From NCBI GenBank assembly GCA_028278505.1, contig JANQEG010000138.1, positions 1 through 48,179 of the forward strand: a stretch of DNA of 48,179 bases. Direction: 5' to 3'. Both the position numbers and the translations under genes were made by a program. The stretch's first letter is position 1. Each line of letters starts with the position of its first letter. This DNA comes from Rhodobiaceae bacterium (GTDB taxonomy: Bacteria > Pseudomonadota > Alphaproteobacteria > Rhizobiales > JAKPQE01). The notes under the pieces are model-generated. The model made no database searches, had not been told where the DNA came from, and was given only the letters and a program-made list of their open reading frames with translations. Shown here piece after piece: positions 8,443 through 20,036 of the stretch.

Positions 8443-9545
8443 CGCCCGCCCGCCGGAAAAAGCAGCGACGCATCGCCATAGGAATAGAACCGGTAACCTC
8501 TAGCGATCGCATGGGCATAGGCGCGCTTCATCATGTCGAGCCCGCAAAAGGCGGCAACGAGCATGAACAGCGTCGAGCGCGGCAGATGGAAATTCGTCAA
8601 CAATGCATCGACGGCGCGGAACCGGTAGCCGGGGGTAATAAAAATGTCGGTCTCGCCGGAAAACGGCCCAATGATCCCATCTGCATCCGCCGCGCTCTCG
8701 AGAAGCCGCAGCACCGTGGTGCCGACGGCGACGATGCGGCCGCCGGCGGCGCGCACAGCGTTCAGGCGCGCGGCCGCCTCGGCGCCCACCTCGCCCCATT
8801 CGCCATGCATGCGATGGTCTTCCGTGTCCTCGGCCTTGACCGGCAGGAATGTGCCGGCGCCGACATGAAGCGTGATGGTGGCGATCTCGATGCCGCTTGC
8901 GGCGAGCCGGGCCTTGAGGGCGTCGGTGAAGTGCAGGCCGGCGGTCGGCGCCGCGACCGCGCCTTCGCGGGTCGCGAACATCGTCTGGTAGTCGACGCGG
9001 TCGCGGCCGTCGGGCGCCCGCCGGGCGGCTATGTAAGGCGGCAGGGGCATCGCCCCGAAAGTCTGCACATCGCCGTCGAGCGCCGCGCCCGACAGCTCAA
9101 AAACAAGCAAGACTTCGCCGCCCTCGCCTTTCTCCGCCACCTCGGCCATGAGCGTTGTCGCCGAACAGGGATCGGAATTTCCCGGCAAGGTTCCGTCCTC
9201 GGCAAAGGCGATCTTGTCGCCGATAGTGAGCTTGCGGGCCGGTTTGACGAAGGCGCGCCAGCGATCCGCCGCCTCGCGCCGGTGCAGGGTTGCCTCGATC
9301 TTCGGCATCGTGTCGCCGCGGCCGAGGCGGCGCCCGGTGAGCCGCGCCGGGATCACCCGCGTATCGTTGGCAACGAGGATATCGCCGGGCGCAAGCAGGT
9401 CGGGCAAGTCGGCGATGCAGTGGTCGGCAAGCTCGGGTGTGCCGTCCGGGCGGACGACGAGCAGCCGCGCGGCATCGCGCGGCTCGGCCGGGCGCAGCGC
9501 GATCAGGTCTTCGGGCAGGTCGAAGTCAAAAAGGTCGACGCGCAT
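8439..9545 (-). CDS. queA: S-adenosylmethionine:tRNA ribosyltransferase-isomerase
   Basis: Adds the ribosyl part of S-adenosylmethionine to 7-aminomethyl-deazaguanine in tRNA, the step after Tgt in queuosine synthesis. The 368 residues span the full family: an N-terminal [23 protein letters not shown] in the middle, and a C-terminal [18 protein letters not shown] motif. The start is ambiguous between GTG at 9548 and the adjacent ATG at 9545; the ATG is preferred. It lies between the cyclophilin gene upstream and tgt downstream, all on the same strand, and overlaps tgt by four bases. Confidence 0.95.
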   Translation of the reverse strand: MRVDLFDFDLPEDLIALRPAEPRDAARLLVVRPDGTPELADHCIADLPDLLAPGDILVANDTRVIPARLTGRRLGRGDTMPKIEATLHRREAADRWRAFVKPARKLTIGDKIAFAEDGTLPGNSDPCSATTLMAEVAEKGEGGEVLLVFELSGAALDGDVQTFGAMPLPPYIAARRAPDGRDRVDYQTMFATREGAVAAPTAGLHFTDALKARLAASGIEIATITLHVGAGTFLPVKAEDTEDHRMHGEWGEVGAEAAARLNAVRAAGGRIVAVGTTVLRLLESAADADGIIGPFSGETDIFITPGYRFRAVDALLTNFHLPRSTLFMLVAAFCGLDMMKRAYAHAIARGYRFYSYGDASLLFPAGGR

Positions 9546-9576
9546 CACAACGTCAGTTTGAGGGCGACATCAAACC

Positions 9577-10050
<474 letters not shown>

Positions 10051-10077
10051 GATACCTGTCCTTTTGAGTGGTCTGAG

Positions 10078-10626
<549 letters not shown>

Positions 10627-10657
10627 CAATCCCCGCCCCGTATCGGACCACGGCCAC

Positions 10658-10687
10658 CGCCCGGTCGACTTGCCGGGCGTTTTTTTC
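10658..10687 (+). terminator. Intrinsic terminator facing the plus strand
   Basis: A 7-bp perfect stem CGCCCGG/CCGGGCG (10658-10664 and 10673-10679) with an 8-base loop is followed by seven T residues. It would stop rightward transcription, yet every nearby gene runs leftward, so it would end an antisense or read-through transcript. Read leftward the hairpin follows an A-run and has no T-run after it. Confidence 0.5.
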
Positions 10688-10788
10688 AAAGGCAGCCGTT
10701 TCTACAGGCATCCCCCCGTAACAAAAACCTGATTCTGCTTACCAACCGGTAAAATTTTGTTCAAAGGCCGTAAGCTTCGGGCCGGCGG

Positions 10789-11277
10789 TCAGGAGAATTT
10801 GCGGTTGATCCGCTCAAGCACGTCGGCCGGAACGAAAGGCGCGACATCGCCGCCCATTGCCGCGATCTGGCGGACCAGCGTCGCGGTGATGTGGCGCACA
10901 TCCGGCGATGCCGGCAGGAAGATGGTCCGCACATCCGGGGCCATCGTGCCGTTCATCCCCGCCATCTGCATCTCGTAGTCGAGATCGGTGCCGTCGCGCA
11001 GCCCGCGGATCAGCAGCGTCGCCCCGGCCGATTGCGCGGCATCGACGACGAGGCCGCCGAAGGTCGTCACCGTGACGAATTCGCCGACGCCCAGGCGGTC
11101 CGCCTCTTGCGCGATCATCTCGATGCGTTCTTCGGCCGAGAACAGCGGCGATTTCGCCGGATGCACACCGATCGCCACGACGATGCGGTCACACACGGCA
11201 AGCGCGTTGTGCAGCACGTCGATGTGGCCGTTGGTGAGCGGATCGAACGAGCCGGGATAGAGACCGATCTGTGCCAT
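10789..11277 (-). CDS. coaD: Phosphopantetheine adenylyltransferase
   Basis: Transfers AMP from ATP to 4'-phosphopantetheine, the penultimate step of coenzyme A synthesis. The 162-residue length is standard. The nucleotidyltransferase signature [13 protein letters not shown] is at residues 8-20, with the T/HxGH motif, and a variant ITATLVRQI replaces the usual ISSTxVR. The ATG at 11277 fits the family N-terminus. The gene lies downstream of gyrA on the same strand, separated from it by a short convergent gene. Confidence 0.96.
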   Translation of the reverse strand: MAQIGLYPGSFDPLTNGHIDVLHNALAVCDRIVVAIGVHPAKSPLFSAEERIEMIAQEADRLGVGEFVTVTTFGGLVVDAAQSAGATLLIRGLRDGTDLDYEMQMAGMNGTMAPDVRTIFLPASPDVRHITATLVRQIAAMGGDVAPFVPADVLERINRKFS

Positions 11278-11435
11278 GCCCTCCCCGATACGCGCTGGCG
11301 ATCACCGGCGCAACCGATATGTCGGGATTTTTTTGGGCTCTGCGGGAACCTTTTGCGCTCCCGCGGGTAATCAAGATGAGAGGGAACCGTGACGGTCATG
11401 GTTTCGGCCCGGAAACAGTAAGGCGCCTCGCGAAT

Positions 11436-11450
11436 ATCTGAACATCAGAT
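11436..11450. promoter_or_regulatory. Perfect inverted repeat upstream of small secreted-protein gene
   Basis: ATCTGA and TCAGAT are separated by three bases, about 85 bases before the ATG at 11536. This could be an operator, but there is no second copy in the window and no known regulator consensus is claimed. Confidence 0.22.
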
Positions 11451-11535
11451 GAATGACCGAGTCCGGCTTTATTAATCTTTCTGTGCTTACTATTGCAGCC
11501 ATAACAAGACTGAAGATGAACACAGGGGGCTAAAG

Positions 11536-11862
11536 ATGAGCTATCAAGCAAAATCTTCGCTCGGATTTACAGCGCTGCTGGTGGCGAGCGTTGTCATCGT
11601 CACCGCTGCAAACGCGGTTTCCGCCTCATTTGAGGGACGCGCCGCCAAGGCGGACAAGCCGGAAATGGCCGTGAAGCAGCAGGTCGTCGACCCATGCACG
11701 CAGCAGACCTGGCCGCACATCGCCGGCGAATGCCTCGACCGCTCGGCCGCGGCGCCGCGTAAGCTGCGCTATATCACGGTCGATCAGGTCGTCGCACCGA
11801 ACACCACCGTCCTGATCCGGGTTCCGGCCCAGTCGGCAGCGCTCGAGCAGCCGGCTCGGTAA
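11536..11862 (+). CDS. Small secreted protein of unknown function
   Basis: A 108-residue protein with a good ribosome binding site (GGGGG before ATG 11536) and a signal or anchor helix (about residues 9-30). The mature part has two cysteines bracketing a CTQQTWPHIAGEC segment, which could form a disulfide loop. I recognise similar short exported proteins from rhizobia but no known function. It runs convergent to gyrA, with only nine bases between the two stop codons. Confidence 0.75.
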   Translation: MSYQAKSSLGFTALLVASVVIVTAANAVSASFEGRAAKADKPEMAVKQQVVDPCTQQTWPHIAGECLDRSAAAPRKLRYITVDQVVAPNTTVLIRVPAQSAALEQPAR

Positions 11863-11871
11863 CATCGGTCA

Positions 11872-14658
11872 TCAGGCGTCCGGATCGTCTCCGGGGGCGT
11901 CATCGCCCTCGGCTTCGTCTGACTCCGCGATGTCGTCCTCGTCGTCTTCGGCTTCGCTGATGTGCTCGACGGAGACGACGCGCTCGTCCTCGGCGGTGTT
12001 GAAGACGATCACGCCCTGGGTCGAGCGGCCGGCGATACGGATACCGCCGACCGGACAGCGGATGAGCTGGCCGCCATCGGTCACCAGCATGATCTGATCG
12101 CTGTCCTCGACCGGGAAGGCGGCGATCAGCGGCCCATTGCGGTCGTTGACCGTCATGGCGATGATGCCCTTGCCGCCGCGCCCGGACACCCGGTACTCGA
12201 ACGATGACGAGCGCTTGCCGTAGCCGTTCTCGGATATGGCGAGCACGAACTGTTCGGCGGCGCCCATTTCGGCATAGCGTTCCGGCGTCAGTTCGACCGC
12301 GCCGTCCAGCTCTTCCGCATCCGCATCGACGGCGATCTCGTCCGTCGCCTCTTCGCCGGTCGCGGCGCGGCGGATCTGCGCCGACTGCTTCAGATAGGCG
12401 GTGCGCTCAGCCGGGCTCGCCTCGAAATGGCGCAGGATCGACATGGAGATGATGCGGTCGCCGTCACCGAGATTGATGCCCCTGACGCCGACCGAATCGC
12501 GCCCCTTGAAGACGCGGACATCGGTGACCCGGAAACGGATGCAGCGGCCGGCGGCGCTGGTCAGGAGCACGTCGTCGGCTTCCATACAGGTGTCGACGCC
12601 GACAATGCCGTCGCCGTCGTCGAGCTTCATGGCGATCTTGCCGTTGCGGTTGACCTGGATAAAGTCGGAGAGCTTGTTGCGGCGGACCGTGCCGCGCCTG
12701 GTGGCGAACATGACGTCGAGCGCGGCCCAGCTTTCCTCGTCCTCGGGCAGCGGCATGATCGTGGTGATCCGCTCGCCCTGCTCCAGCGGCAGCAGATTGA
12801 TCAGCGCCTTGCCGCGCGCCTGCGGCGCGGCGATCGGCAGCCGCCAGACCTTTTCCTTGTAGACGATGCCGCGCGAGGAGAAGAACAGCACCGGCGTATG
12901 GGTGTTGGCGACGAAAAGCCGGGTGACGAAATCCTCGTCGCGGGTCGACATGCCGGACCGCCCCTTGCCGCCGCGGCGCTGCGCCCGGTAGGTGGAGAGC
13001 GGCACCCGCTTGATGTAGCCGGCATGGCTCACCGTCACCACCATGTCCTCGCGCTGGATCAGATCCTCGTCCTCGACATCGGCGACCGCATCGACGATCT
13101 CGGTACGGCGCGGCGTGGCGAACTCGTCGCGGGCGGCGGTGAGTTCGTCCTTGACGATTGAGAGAATGCGCGCGCGCGAGCGCAGGATGTCGAGATAGTC
13201 GGAGATCCTGCCGCCGAGCGTATTCAGCTCGTCGGCGATCTCGTCGCGGCCGAGCGCCGTCAGCCGCTGCAGCCGCAGATCGAGGATGGCGCGGGCCTGC
13301 TCCTCGGAGAGCCGATAGGTCCCCTCCGCTGACACAGAATGGCGCGGATCGTCGATGAGCTTGAGCAAGGGTTCGATATCGGCGGCGGGCCAGTCGCGCC
13401 CCATCAGCCGCTCGCGCGCGGTCGCCGGGTCCGGCGCGGTGCGGATGAGGCGGATCACCTCGTCGATATTGGCAACCGCGATCGCCAGGCCGACGAGGAC
13501 GTGGGCGCGCTCGCGCGCCTTCGACAGCAGGTATTTGGTGCGCCGGCTGACGACCTCCTCGCGGAAGGCGACGAAGGCCGAAATCAGATCCTTCAGCCCC
13601 ATCTGCTGCGGCCGGCCGCCATTCAAGGCGACGATGTTGCAGCCGAAAGAGGTCTGCAGCGGCGAGAACCGGTAGAGCTGGTTCAGCACCACATCGGGCA
13701 CGGCGTCGCGCTTCAGTTCGATGACGACGCGGATGCCGTGGCGATCGGATTCGTCGCGCAGATCGGCAATGCCCTCGATGCGCTTGTCGCGCACCAGATC
13801 GGCGATCTTTTCCACCATCGACGCCTTGTTGACCTGATAGGGCACCTCGGAGACGATCAACGCTTCGCGCTCCTTGCGCACGGTCTCGACCGCGACGCGG
13901 CCGCGCATGAGCACCGAACCGCGCCCGGTCGCGTAAGCCGAGCGGATGCCGGCGCGGCCGAGAATGAGGCCGGCGGTCGGGAAGTCCGGTCCCGGAACGA
14001 TGTCGATCAACTGCTCCACCGTGATCGCCGGATCGTCGATGAGCGCAATGCAGGCGTCGACGACTTCGCCGAGATTGTGCGGCGGGATGTTGGTGGCCAT
14101 GCCGACGGCGATGCCGCCGGCGCCGTTGACGAGCAGATTGGGGAACCGCGCCGGCAACACCACCGGCTCGGTCTCGGAATTGTCGTAATTGGCCTGGAAA
14201 TCGACGGTGTCTTTGTCGATGTCCTCCAAAAGCGCGTGCGCCGGCTTGCCGAGCCGGACCTCGGTGTAGCGCATGGCCGCGGGCGGATCGCCGTCGATCG
14301 AGCCGAAATTGCCCTGGCCGTCGAGCAGCGGCAGGCGCATGGAGAAGTCCTGCGCCATGCGCACCAGCGCGTCATAGATCGACTGGTCGCCATGCGGGTG
14401 GTATTTACCGATGACGTCGCCGACGACGCGGGCCGATTTGCGGTACGGCTTGTTCCAGTCATAGCCGTTCTCGTGCATCGAATAGAGGATGCGCCGATGC
14501 ACCGGCTTCAGCCCGTCGCGGACATCCGGCAGCGCGCGGCTGACGATCACGCTCATGGCGTAATCGAGATAGGATGACCGCATCTCGTCGGTGATCGAAA
14601 TTGGCTTGATGTCGGACGGGTGTGCGTCGCCGGAGCCCGGTTCGTCGGTATCTGCCAA
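11872..14658 (-). CDS. gyrA: DNA gyrase subunit A
   Basis: The breaking-rejoining subunit of the type II topoisomerase that introduces negative supercoils. The 928 residues include the catalytic tyrosine in AAMRYTE (Tyr131), the GyrA-box QRRGGKG near residue 560 with the beta-pinwheel repeats after it, and an acidic tail. The start codon is TTG at 14658; the conserved [10 protein letters not shown] segment lies only 17 residues later, so no downstream ATG is acceptable. In the quinolone-determining region [10 protein letters not shown], Gln92 takes the position of E. coli Ser83, while Asp96 (E. coli Asp87) is kept. The gene diverges from marC. Confidence 0.97.
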   Translation of the reverse strand: MADTDEPGSGDAHPSDIKPISITDEMRSSYLDYAMSVIVSRALPDVRDGLKPVHRRILYSMHENGYDWNKPYRKSARVVGDVIGKYHPHGDQSIYDALVRMAQDFSMRLPLLDGQGNFGSIDGDPPAAMRYTEVRLGKPAHALLEDIDKDTVDFQANYDNSETEPVVLPARFPNLLVNGAGGIAVGMATNIPPHNLGEVVDACIALIDDPAITVEQLIDIVPGPDFPTAGLILGRAGIRSAYATGRGSVLMRGRVAVETVRKEREALIVSEVPYQVNKASMVEKIADLVRDKRIEGIADLRDESDRHGIRVVIELKRDAVPDVVLNQLYRFSPLQTSFGCNIVALNGGRPQQMGLKDLISAFVAFREEVVSRRTKYLLSKARERAHVLVGLAIAVANIDEVIRLIRTAPDPATARERLMGRDWPAADIEPLLKLIDDPRHSVSAEGTYRLSEEQARAILDLRLQRLTALGRDEIADELNTLGGRISDYLDILRSRARILSIVKDELTAARDEFATPRRTEIVDAVADVEDEDLIQREDMVVTVSHAGYIKRVPLSTYRAQRRGGKGRSGMSTRDEDFVTRLFVANTHTPVLFFSSRGIVYKEKVWRLPIAAPQARGKALINLLPLEQGERITTIMPLPEDEESWAALDVMFATRRGTVRRNKLSDFIQVNRNGKIAMKLDDGDGIVGVDTCMEADDVLLTSAAGRCIRFRVTDVRVFKGRDSVGVRGINLGDGDRIISMSILRHFEASPAERTAYLKQSAQIRRAATGEEATDEIAVDADAEELDGAVELTPERYAEMGAAEQFVLAISENGYGKRSSSFEYRVSGRGGKGIIAMTVNDRNGPLIAAFPVEDSDQIMLVTDGGQLIRCPVGGIRIAGRSTQGVIVFNTAEDERVVSVEHISEAEDDEDDIAESDEAEGDDAPGDDPDA

Positions 14659-14878
14659 AGAGCTCTCTCACAATTGCAAACAGAATCAGCCTTTTATAGC
14701 CGATTCCGGCGCTGAAGACCAATTTCGGCGACCCGGAATACCTGCTTTTTCCCCAATGAATAGAGAGGGTTATGAGTGACCGTGAATAACTTTGCGGGAT
14801 ATGCCCGGCAGCCCCGTCTTGCAGCCGCAAAATAGGCTGCTAGGTTCCCGCAAACACCCTCTTCCGAACGCGGTTTCC

Positions 14879-15505
14879 ATGTCCCTGGACTTCCTCGCAC
14901 AGGCTTTCGTGACGCTCTTCGTCACCATCGATCCGATCGGGCTGGCGCCGCTCTTCCTGGCGGTGACGCGCGACATGGATGCCGCGCAGCGCCGCCAGAC
15001 CGCCTTCCGGTCGACTGCGATCGCGGTGCTCGTGCTGGTCCTGTTCGCAGTTGCGGGCGAAAGGCTGTTGAGCGGCATGGGCATCTCGCTGCCCGCCTTC
15101 CGCATCGCCGGCGGGCTGCTTTTATTTGCAACCGCCTTTGAGATGGTTTTCGAGCGGCGCGAACAGCGAAAAGCCAAAAGCGCCAAGCGGGCGCTGACCC
15201 GTGACGAGGTCCGCCACATCGCCATCTTTCCCCTCGCGATCCCGCTGATTGCCGGACCGGGGGCGATTTCGGCGACGATACTGCTCTCCTCCCAGTCCGG
15301 CGAATATGCCGATCTGGCCGGCCTCTTGGGCGTGATTGTCGCGATCGTCGCGCTCTGCCTCGTCATCTTCCTTGCCGCCGGCGTCGTCGAACGCTTCCTC
15401 GGCGACACCGGCCGCATCCTTTTGACCCGCCTGCTCGGCATTATCCTGGCGGCGCTGTCGGTGCAGTTCGTCGCCGATGGCGTGAAGGCGATCATGGCGG
15501 GGTAA
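14879..15505 (+). CDS. MarC-family integral membrane protein
   Basis: A 208-residue inner-membrane protein with six predicted helices and the family signatures FVTIDPIGLAPLF near the N-terminus and IPLIAGPGAISATI in the middle. Its role is not well defined; the original link to multiple antibiotic resistance has not held. The ATG at 14879 begins the first helix exactly, while the open frame extends upstream. It is divergent from gyrA and convergent with the RND transporter gene. Confidence 0.88.
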   Translation: MSLDFLAQAFVTLFVTIDPIGLAPLFLAVTRDMDAAQRRQTAFRSTAIAVLVLVLFAVAGERLLSGMGISLPAFRIAGGLLLFATAFEMVFERREQRKAKSAKRALTRDEVRHIAIFPLAIPLIAGPGAISATILLSSQSGEYADLAGLLGVIVAIVALCLVIFLAAGVVERFLGDTGRILLTRLLGIILAALSVQFVADGVKAIMAG

Positions 15506-15550
15506 ACGGGAGGACGAGAACACCCCTCCCCCTTGCGGAGCGCACCAAAA

Positions 15551-15680
15551 GCCCTCTCCCCCTCGGGGAGAGGGTTGGGTGAGGGGGAAATAACAAGGCA
15601 CCCACCCTCACCCGACTACGACCAACGGTTCAGCTTCGCTTCACCGGGTCTTCGTTGCCCTCTCCCTCAAGGGAGAGGGA
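15551..15680. repeat. Palindromic repeat family C, copy 1
   Basis: Begins with a hairpin of CTCTCCCC and GGGGAGAG, continues with GGTTGGGTGAGGGG, then CACCCTCACCCGACT, and ends with CCCTCTCCCTCAAGGGAGAG. The second copy is at 23709-23842. It sits between the convergent marC and RND genes. Confidence 0.7.
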
Positions 15681-15743
15681 AAATCCTCTACCGCTTCAAA
15701 TCCAATTTGCTTGCGACGGAGTAAAGGTGAGGACGACACTCCC

Positions 15744-18700
15744 CTACTCCGCCGGGGCGCTCGCGCCCGGCGGCATCTCGTCGGGCGAGCGGCCGTCATC
15801 GCGAAGCGCGATATAGATCGCCGGGATGACCAGCACCGTCAGCAGCGTCGACGACGCGAGCCCGAACAGGAGCGAGATGGCGAGCCCCTGGAAAATCGGG
15901 TCGAACAGGATGACGGCGGCGCCGATCATCGCCGCGATCGCCGTCAGCAGGATCGGCTTGAAGCGGATGGCACCGGCATCGAGCAGCACGCGGCGCAACG
16001 GGCAGGCGACACAGTCGGCATGGCGGATGAAGTCGACGAGCAGGATCGAATTGCGGACGATGATGCCGGCGAGCGCGATGAAGCCGATCATCGAGGTGGC
16101 CGAGAACGGCGCCTCGAACAGCCAGTGGCCGAACATGATGCCGATCAGCGTCAGCGGCACCGGCGTCAGGATGACGAGCGGCAGCTTGAACGAGCCGAAC
16201 TGGCCGACGACGAGGAAGTAGATGCCGAGAATGGCAATTGCGAACGCCGCCCCCATGTCGCGGAAGGTAATATACGTGACCTCCCATTCGCCGTCCCAGA
16301 GCAGGGTCGGCGTCGATTCATCGGCCGGCGCGCCGGCATAGGAAATCGCCGGTTTCGGCAGATCGCCCCAGTCATGGGCCGCGATCGCCTCCTCGACCGC
16401 AAGCATGCCGTAGATCGGCGCCTCGAAATCGCCGGCGAGCTCCGCCATCACCATTTCGGCGAAGCGTGCATTGTGCCGGTAGATCGGATAGGAGGCGCGC
16501 TCGTCGGTGAAGCTGACGACGTCGCCGAGTTCGACGACCGCGCGGCTGCCCGGCAGCGCATTGGCCGGAACCGGCGTCGACAAAAGCCGCTCGTCAAGCG
16601 CGAGCCCCGACTTGGGCGCCGCAATGGCGATCTCTACGGGGTGGCGGCCGCCGCCGCGGTGCGAATAGCCGACCGGCACGCCGGAGAGATAGGCGGCGAT
16701 GGTGTCGTAGACGTCGCTCTGCGTGACTTTGTGGAATTCGAGATTGTCCTGGTCGATGGCGATGCGCAGCCGCTTGGCCGGCGTACCAAAGCTGTCGTCG
16801 ACATCGACGATGAAGGGAATGCGCTCAAAGATCTTGCGCAGTTCCGTGGTCACCGCGTGGCGGGTCTCCGCATCGGGCCCGTAGATCTCGGCCAGCAGCG
16901 TGGAGAGCACCGGCGGTCCGGGCGGCACCTCGACGACCTTGATCGAGGTGCCGTCGGGCACCTCCAGGCCTTTCAGCCGCGCGCGCGCGTCGAGCGCGAT
17001 CTCGTGGCTGGTCCTCTCGCGGTCGTGTTTCGGCAAAAGATTGATCTGCAGATCGCCCTGCTCCGGCAGTTCGCGTAAGTAATAGTGGCGGACGAGGCCG
17101 TTGAAGTTGAACGGTGCGGCAGTGCCCGCATAGGCCTGGATATCGGCGACCTCGTTCAGATCCGTCAGCCGCGCGGCGGCGGCCTGCAGCACCCGGTCGG
17201 TCGCCTCCAGCGCCGCACCCTCGGGCAGATCGACGACGATTTGCATCTCCGATTTGTTGTCGAACGGCAGCAGCTTGACGGTGACGTCCTTGGTCGCGAA
17301 CGGCGTCAGCGAGGCGAGTGTCGCTACACCGACGACGGCGAGGAACACAAAGGCGCCCGACCGGCGCGCTAGCAGCGGCTTTGCGACCACCAGATAGAGC
17401 CGGCCGAGCAGGCCGCCCGCGGCCGCCTCGCCGTGATCGCCTGCGGCCGCAGGATGCGCTTTTGCGCCGAGCTTCAGCATCAGCCACGGGGTCAGCACGA
17501 CGGCGACGAAGAACGAAAACAGCATCGCCGCGGAGGCGTTGGCCGGGATCGGGCTCATATAGGGGCCCATCAGGCCGGACACGAACAGCATCGGCAACAG
17601 CGCCGCGACCACGGTCAATGTCGCGATGATCGTCGGATTGCCGACCTCGGCGACCGCCTCGATTGCCGCCCGCACTTTGTCGCGGCCGTCCTCCATCGCC
17701 CAGTGGCGGGCGATGTTTTCGATCACCACGATGGCGTCGTCGACGAGGATGCCGATCGAAAAGATGAGCGCAAACAGGCTGACCCGGTTGATGGTGTAGC
17801 CCATCAGATAGGAGGCAAAAAGCGTCAGCAGGATCGTCGTCGGGATGACGACGAGCACGACGAGCCCTTCGCGCCAGCCGATGACGACGCCGACGAGGAG
17901 CACGATGGATATTGTCGCCAGGCCGAGATGAAAGAGCAGTTCGTCGGCCTTCTCGTCGGCGGTCTCGCCGTAATTGCGGGTGACGGTGACGGCGATGTCG
18001 CGGGGAATGAGCCGGTCGTGCAGCAATTCGAGGCGCTGGACGATCTCTTCGGAGATCACCACGGCATTGGCCCCGGCGCGCTTGGCGATCGCCAGCGACA
18101 CGGCGGGAACGCGGTTCATCCCGCCCTCCTCGTCCCTGGTCAGGTGCCAGGCGCGGTGTTCCAGCGGCGCGGCGCCGACGACAATGTCGGCGACATCGTT
18201 GACATAGACCGGACGCCCGTCGCGGGTCGACAGCAGGAGCAGGCCGATATCGGGCACACCGTAAAGCGTTTGCCCGGCAACCACCGTCTTGGCCTCTCCG
18301 CCGCGGCGGATGCCGCCGGCGAGGAAGGAACGGTTGGCCTCCTTCACCTTGCCGACGAGCTGCTGCAGGGTGATGCCGTAGAGCGACAGCTTTTCCGGAT
18401 CGGGCTCGACGCGGATCTGGTCGGGCCGTCCGCCGACGATCGTGGTCAGGCCGACATCGGGCAGCTTTGCGATCTCGACGCGCAATTCGTCGGCGAGATG
18501 GTAAAGGCCGTTGTCGCTCCAGCGGTCGGCGGCTTCGGGCCGCGGCGCAAGGGTCAGCACCACGATCGCCACGTCGTCGATGCCGCGGCCGACAATGAGC
18601 GGCTCGGGGATGCCGATCGGAATCCGGTCCATATTGGCGCGGATCGTCTCGTGTACCCTGAGGATCGCGTCGTCGGCGTCGGTGCCGACCAGGAAGCGGG

Positions 18701-18992
18701 CGGTGACGACGGCGCGGTCGTCATGGGTCTGGCTATAGACGTGCTCGACGCCGTCGATCGCCTTGATGATCGTTTCCATCGGCTCGGTGACGAGCTTGAC
18801 CGCGTCCTCGGCCTTCAGCCCGTCGGCCTGGAGCAGAATGTCGACCATCGGCACCGAGATCTGCGGCTCCTCCTCGCGCGGCAGCGAAACGAGCGCGACG
18901 AGGCCGAGCGCGATCGAGGCGAGCAGCAAAAGCGGCGTCAGCGGCGAGCGGATGAAGGTCCGCGTCAGCGCGCCGGAAATGCCAAGTTTCAT
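15744..18992 (-). CDS. RND efflux transporter, inner-membrane pump (AcrB-type)
   Basis: A 1,082-residue proton-driven exporter with the standard layout: a first transmembrane helix at 15-37, a long periplasmic porter loop, helices 2-7, a second large loop and helices 8-12. The proton-relay aspartates are in GILVDDAIVVIEN of helix 4. The N-terminal LPREEEPQISVP is typical of the group related to hydrophobic-compound exporters. It is coupled to the adaptor gene by an ATGA overlap. No outer-membrane channel gene is next to it, so a channel encoded elsewhere must be used. The substrate cannot be told from sequence. Confidence 0.94.
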   Translation of the reverse strand: MKLGISGALTRTFIRSPLTPLLLLASIALGLVALVSLPREEEPQISVPMVDILLQADGLKAEDAVKLVTEPMETIIKAIDGVEHVYSQTHDDRAVVTARFLVGTDADDAILRVHETIRANMDRIPIGIPEPLIVGRGIDDVAIVVLTLAPRPEAADRWSDNGLYHLADELRVEIAKLPDVGLTTIVGGRPDQIRVEPDPEKLSLYGITLQQLVGKVKEANRSFLAGGIRRGGEAKTVVAGQTLYGVPDIGLLLLSTRDGRPVYVNDVADIVVGAAPLEHRAWHLTRDEEGGMNRVPAVSLAIAKRAGANAVVISEEIVQRLELLHDRLIPRDIAVTVTRNYGETADEKADELLFHLGLATISIVLLVGVVIGWREGLVVLVVIPTTILLTLFASYLMGYTINRVSLFALIFSIGILVDDAIVVIENIARHWAMEDGRDKVRAAIEAVAEVGNPTIIATLTVVAALLPMLFVSGLMGPYMSPIPANASAAMLFSFFVAVVLTPWLMLKLGAKAHPAAAGDHGEAAAGGLLGRLYLVVAKPLLARRSGAFVFLAVVGVATLASLTPFATKDVTVKLLPFDNKSEMQIVVDLPEGAALEATDRVLQAAAARLTDLNEVADIQAYAGTAAPFNFNGLVRHYYLRELPEQGDLQINLLPKHDRERTSHEIALDARARLKGLEVPDGTSIKVVEVPPGPPVLSTLLAEIYGPDAETRHAVTTELRKIFERIPFIVDVDDSFGTPAKRLRIAIDQDNLEFHKVTQSDVYDTIAAYLSGVPVGYSHRGGGRHPVEIAIAAPKSGLALDERLLSTPVPANALPGSRAVVELGDVVSFTDERASYPIYRHNARFAEMVMAELAGDFEAPIYGMLAVEEAIAAHDWGDLPKPAISYAGAPADESTPTLLWDGEWEVTYITFRDMGAAFAIAILGIYFLVVGQFGSFKLPLVILTPVPLTLIGIMFGHWLFEAPFSATSMIGFIALAGIIVRNSILLVDFIRHADCVACPLRRVLLDAGAIRFKPILLTAIAAMIGAAVILFDPIFQGLAISLLFGLASSTLLTVLVIPAIYIALRDDGRSPDEMPPGASAPAE

Positions 18993-20008
18993 GGTTTCAC
19001 CAGCCGATCGCCGGCGACGACGCCGGACAGCACCTCGACCGCCGGGCCGCCGTCGATTTCGGTCGTCCGGCCGAGCTGGACAACAACATCGATCGCCGCG
19101 CCGCCGTCACGGGCGATGCGGACATAGTCGAGGCCGTGGCGCTCAAAAGTGTAGTCGCGCGGGATCGCGATTGCCCGCCGCCTGTCCGCGGCGATCCAGA
19201 CCAGCGCGCGTTCGCCGACGAAATAGTCGCCCAGGTTCTCGACCTCGGCATCGGCGACGACGCGGCCGCCGGACAGTTCCGGATAGACCTTGGTGAGACG
19301 GCCTTCGCTGCGCGCGCCCCCCTCTTTGTCGAGGCCGCGCCGGCCAACGAGGACGCGGTCGCCGATGGCGATGAAGCGGGCGTGCCGCTCGGGCAGTTCG
19401 AGGCGGACGATATAGCGGTCGGTGGCGATCGTGGCGATGGTCTCGCCGGGCATGACGACGCTGCCGGCCGTCACCGGCACCGCGAGCACCCGGCCCGAGG
19501 ACGGCGCCAGCACCGCGCCCTCGCTCATCTGCTGGACGACGACGGAGCGCTGCGCCTGGCTCGCCTTCATCTTGTTCTCCGCCACCTCCAGCGCGGTCTC
19601 GGCCTGGTCGAGGCGCGCCTTGGCGATGGTGCCGCGGGAAAAGAGCGTCGCGGCGCGATCGCGCGCGGTACGGGCGTTCTCGACCTCCGATTTCAGCGCC
19701 TTGATCTCGGCCTCCAGCGCCTCGATCCGCAGCGCGAGCTTGGGATCGCCGACGACGGCCACGACCGCACCGCCGGTCACCGCACTGCCCTCGTCGACCG
19801 AGAGGCTGGCGACCGTGCCCGATATGCGCGCGCGGGCGGCGATCACGTCGGCCGCCTGCACGGTTCCGAACACCGCCTTCATGTCGGCGATTTCGCGGAT
19901 TTCAACGACGAACCCGTCGGCCGCCGCCGGCGAGGTCCCGACCACCGCCACGGTGAGGAGAAAAAAACCGCGAAACGCGGTCAGCCATCTTTTTTCGGGC
20001 ACCCGCAT
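18989..20008 (-). CDS. RND efflux periplasmic adaptor (membrane fusion protein)
   Basis: A 339-residue HlyD/AcrA-type adaptor with a signal sequence (cleaved near AAA-DGF). It has a biotinyl-lipoyl-like half motif in GTVASLSVDEGSAV, a coiled-coil hairpin (about residues 95-150, rich in Ala, Glu and Lys), the matching lipoyl half in APSSGRVLAVPV, and beta-barrel and membrane-proximal domains. It links the pump to an outer-membrane channel. The ATG at 20008 follows GAGGATATCC. It is the first gene of the two-gene operon; an AT-rich palindromic region just upstream is a likely operator. Confidence 0.92.
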   Translation of the reverse strand: MRVPEKRWLTAFRGFFLLTVAVVGTSPAAADGFVVEIREIADMKAVFGTVQAADVIAARARISGTVASLSVDEGSAVTGGAVVAVVGDPKLALRIEALEAEIKALKSEVENARTARDRAATLFSRGTIAKARLDQAETALEVAENKMKASQAQRSVVVQQMSEGAVLAPSSGRVLAVPVTAGSVVMPGETIATIATDRYIVRLELPERHARFIAIGDRVLVGRRGLDKEGGARSEGRLTKVYPELSGGRVVADAEVENLGDYFVGERALVWIAADRRRAIAIPRDYTFERHGLDYVRIARDGGAAIDVVVQLGRTTEIDGGPAVEVLSGVVAGDRLVKP

Positions 20009-20036
20009 GGATATCCTCGTTTCAATACTTACAAGT

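Noticed and set aside
13339-14577. Open plus-strand frame of about 412 codons opposite gyrA
   Set aside because: Shadow of gyrA; GyrA motifs are on the minus strand.
17433-19127. Open plus-strand frame of about 564 codons opposite the RND pump
   Set aside because: Composition is that of an antisense frame (Asp, Arg, Gly and His rich); no motif and no start site.
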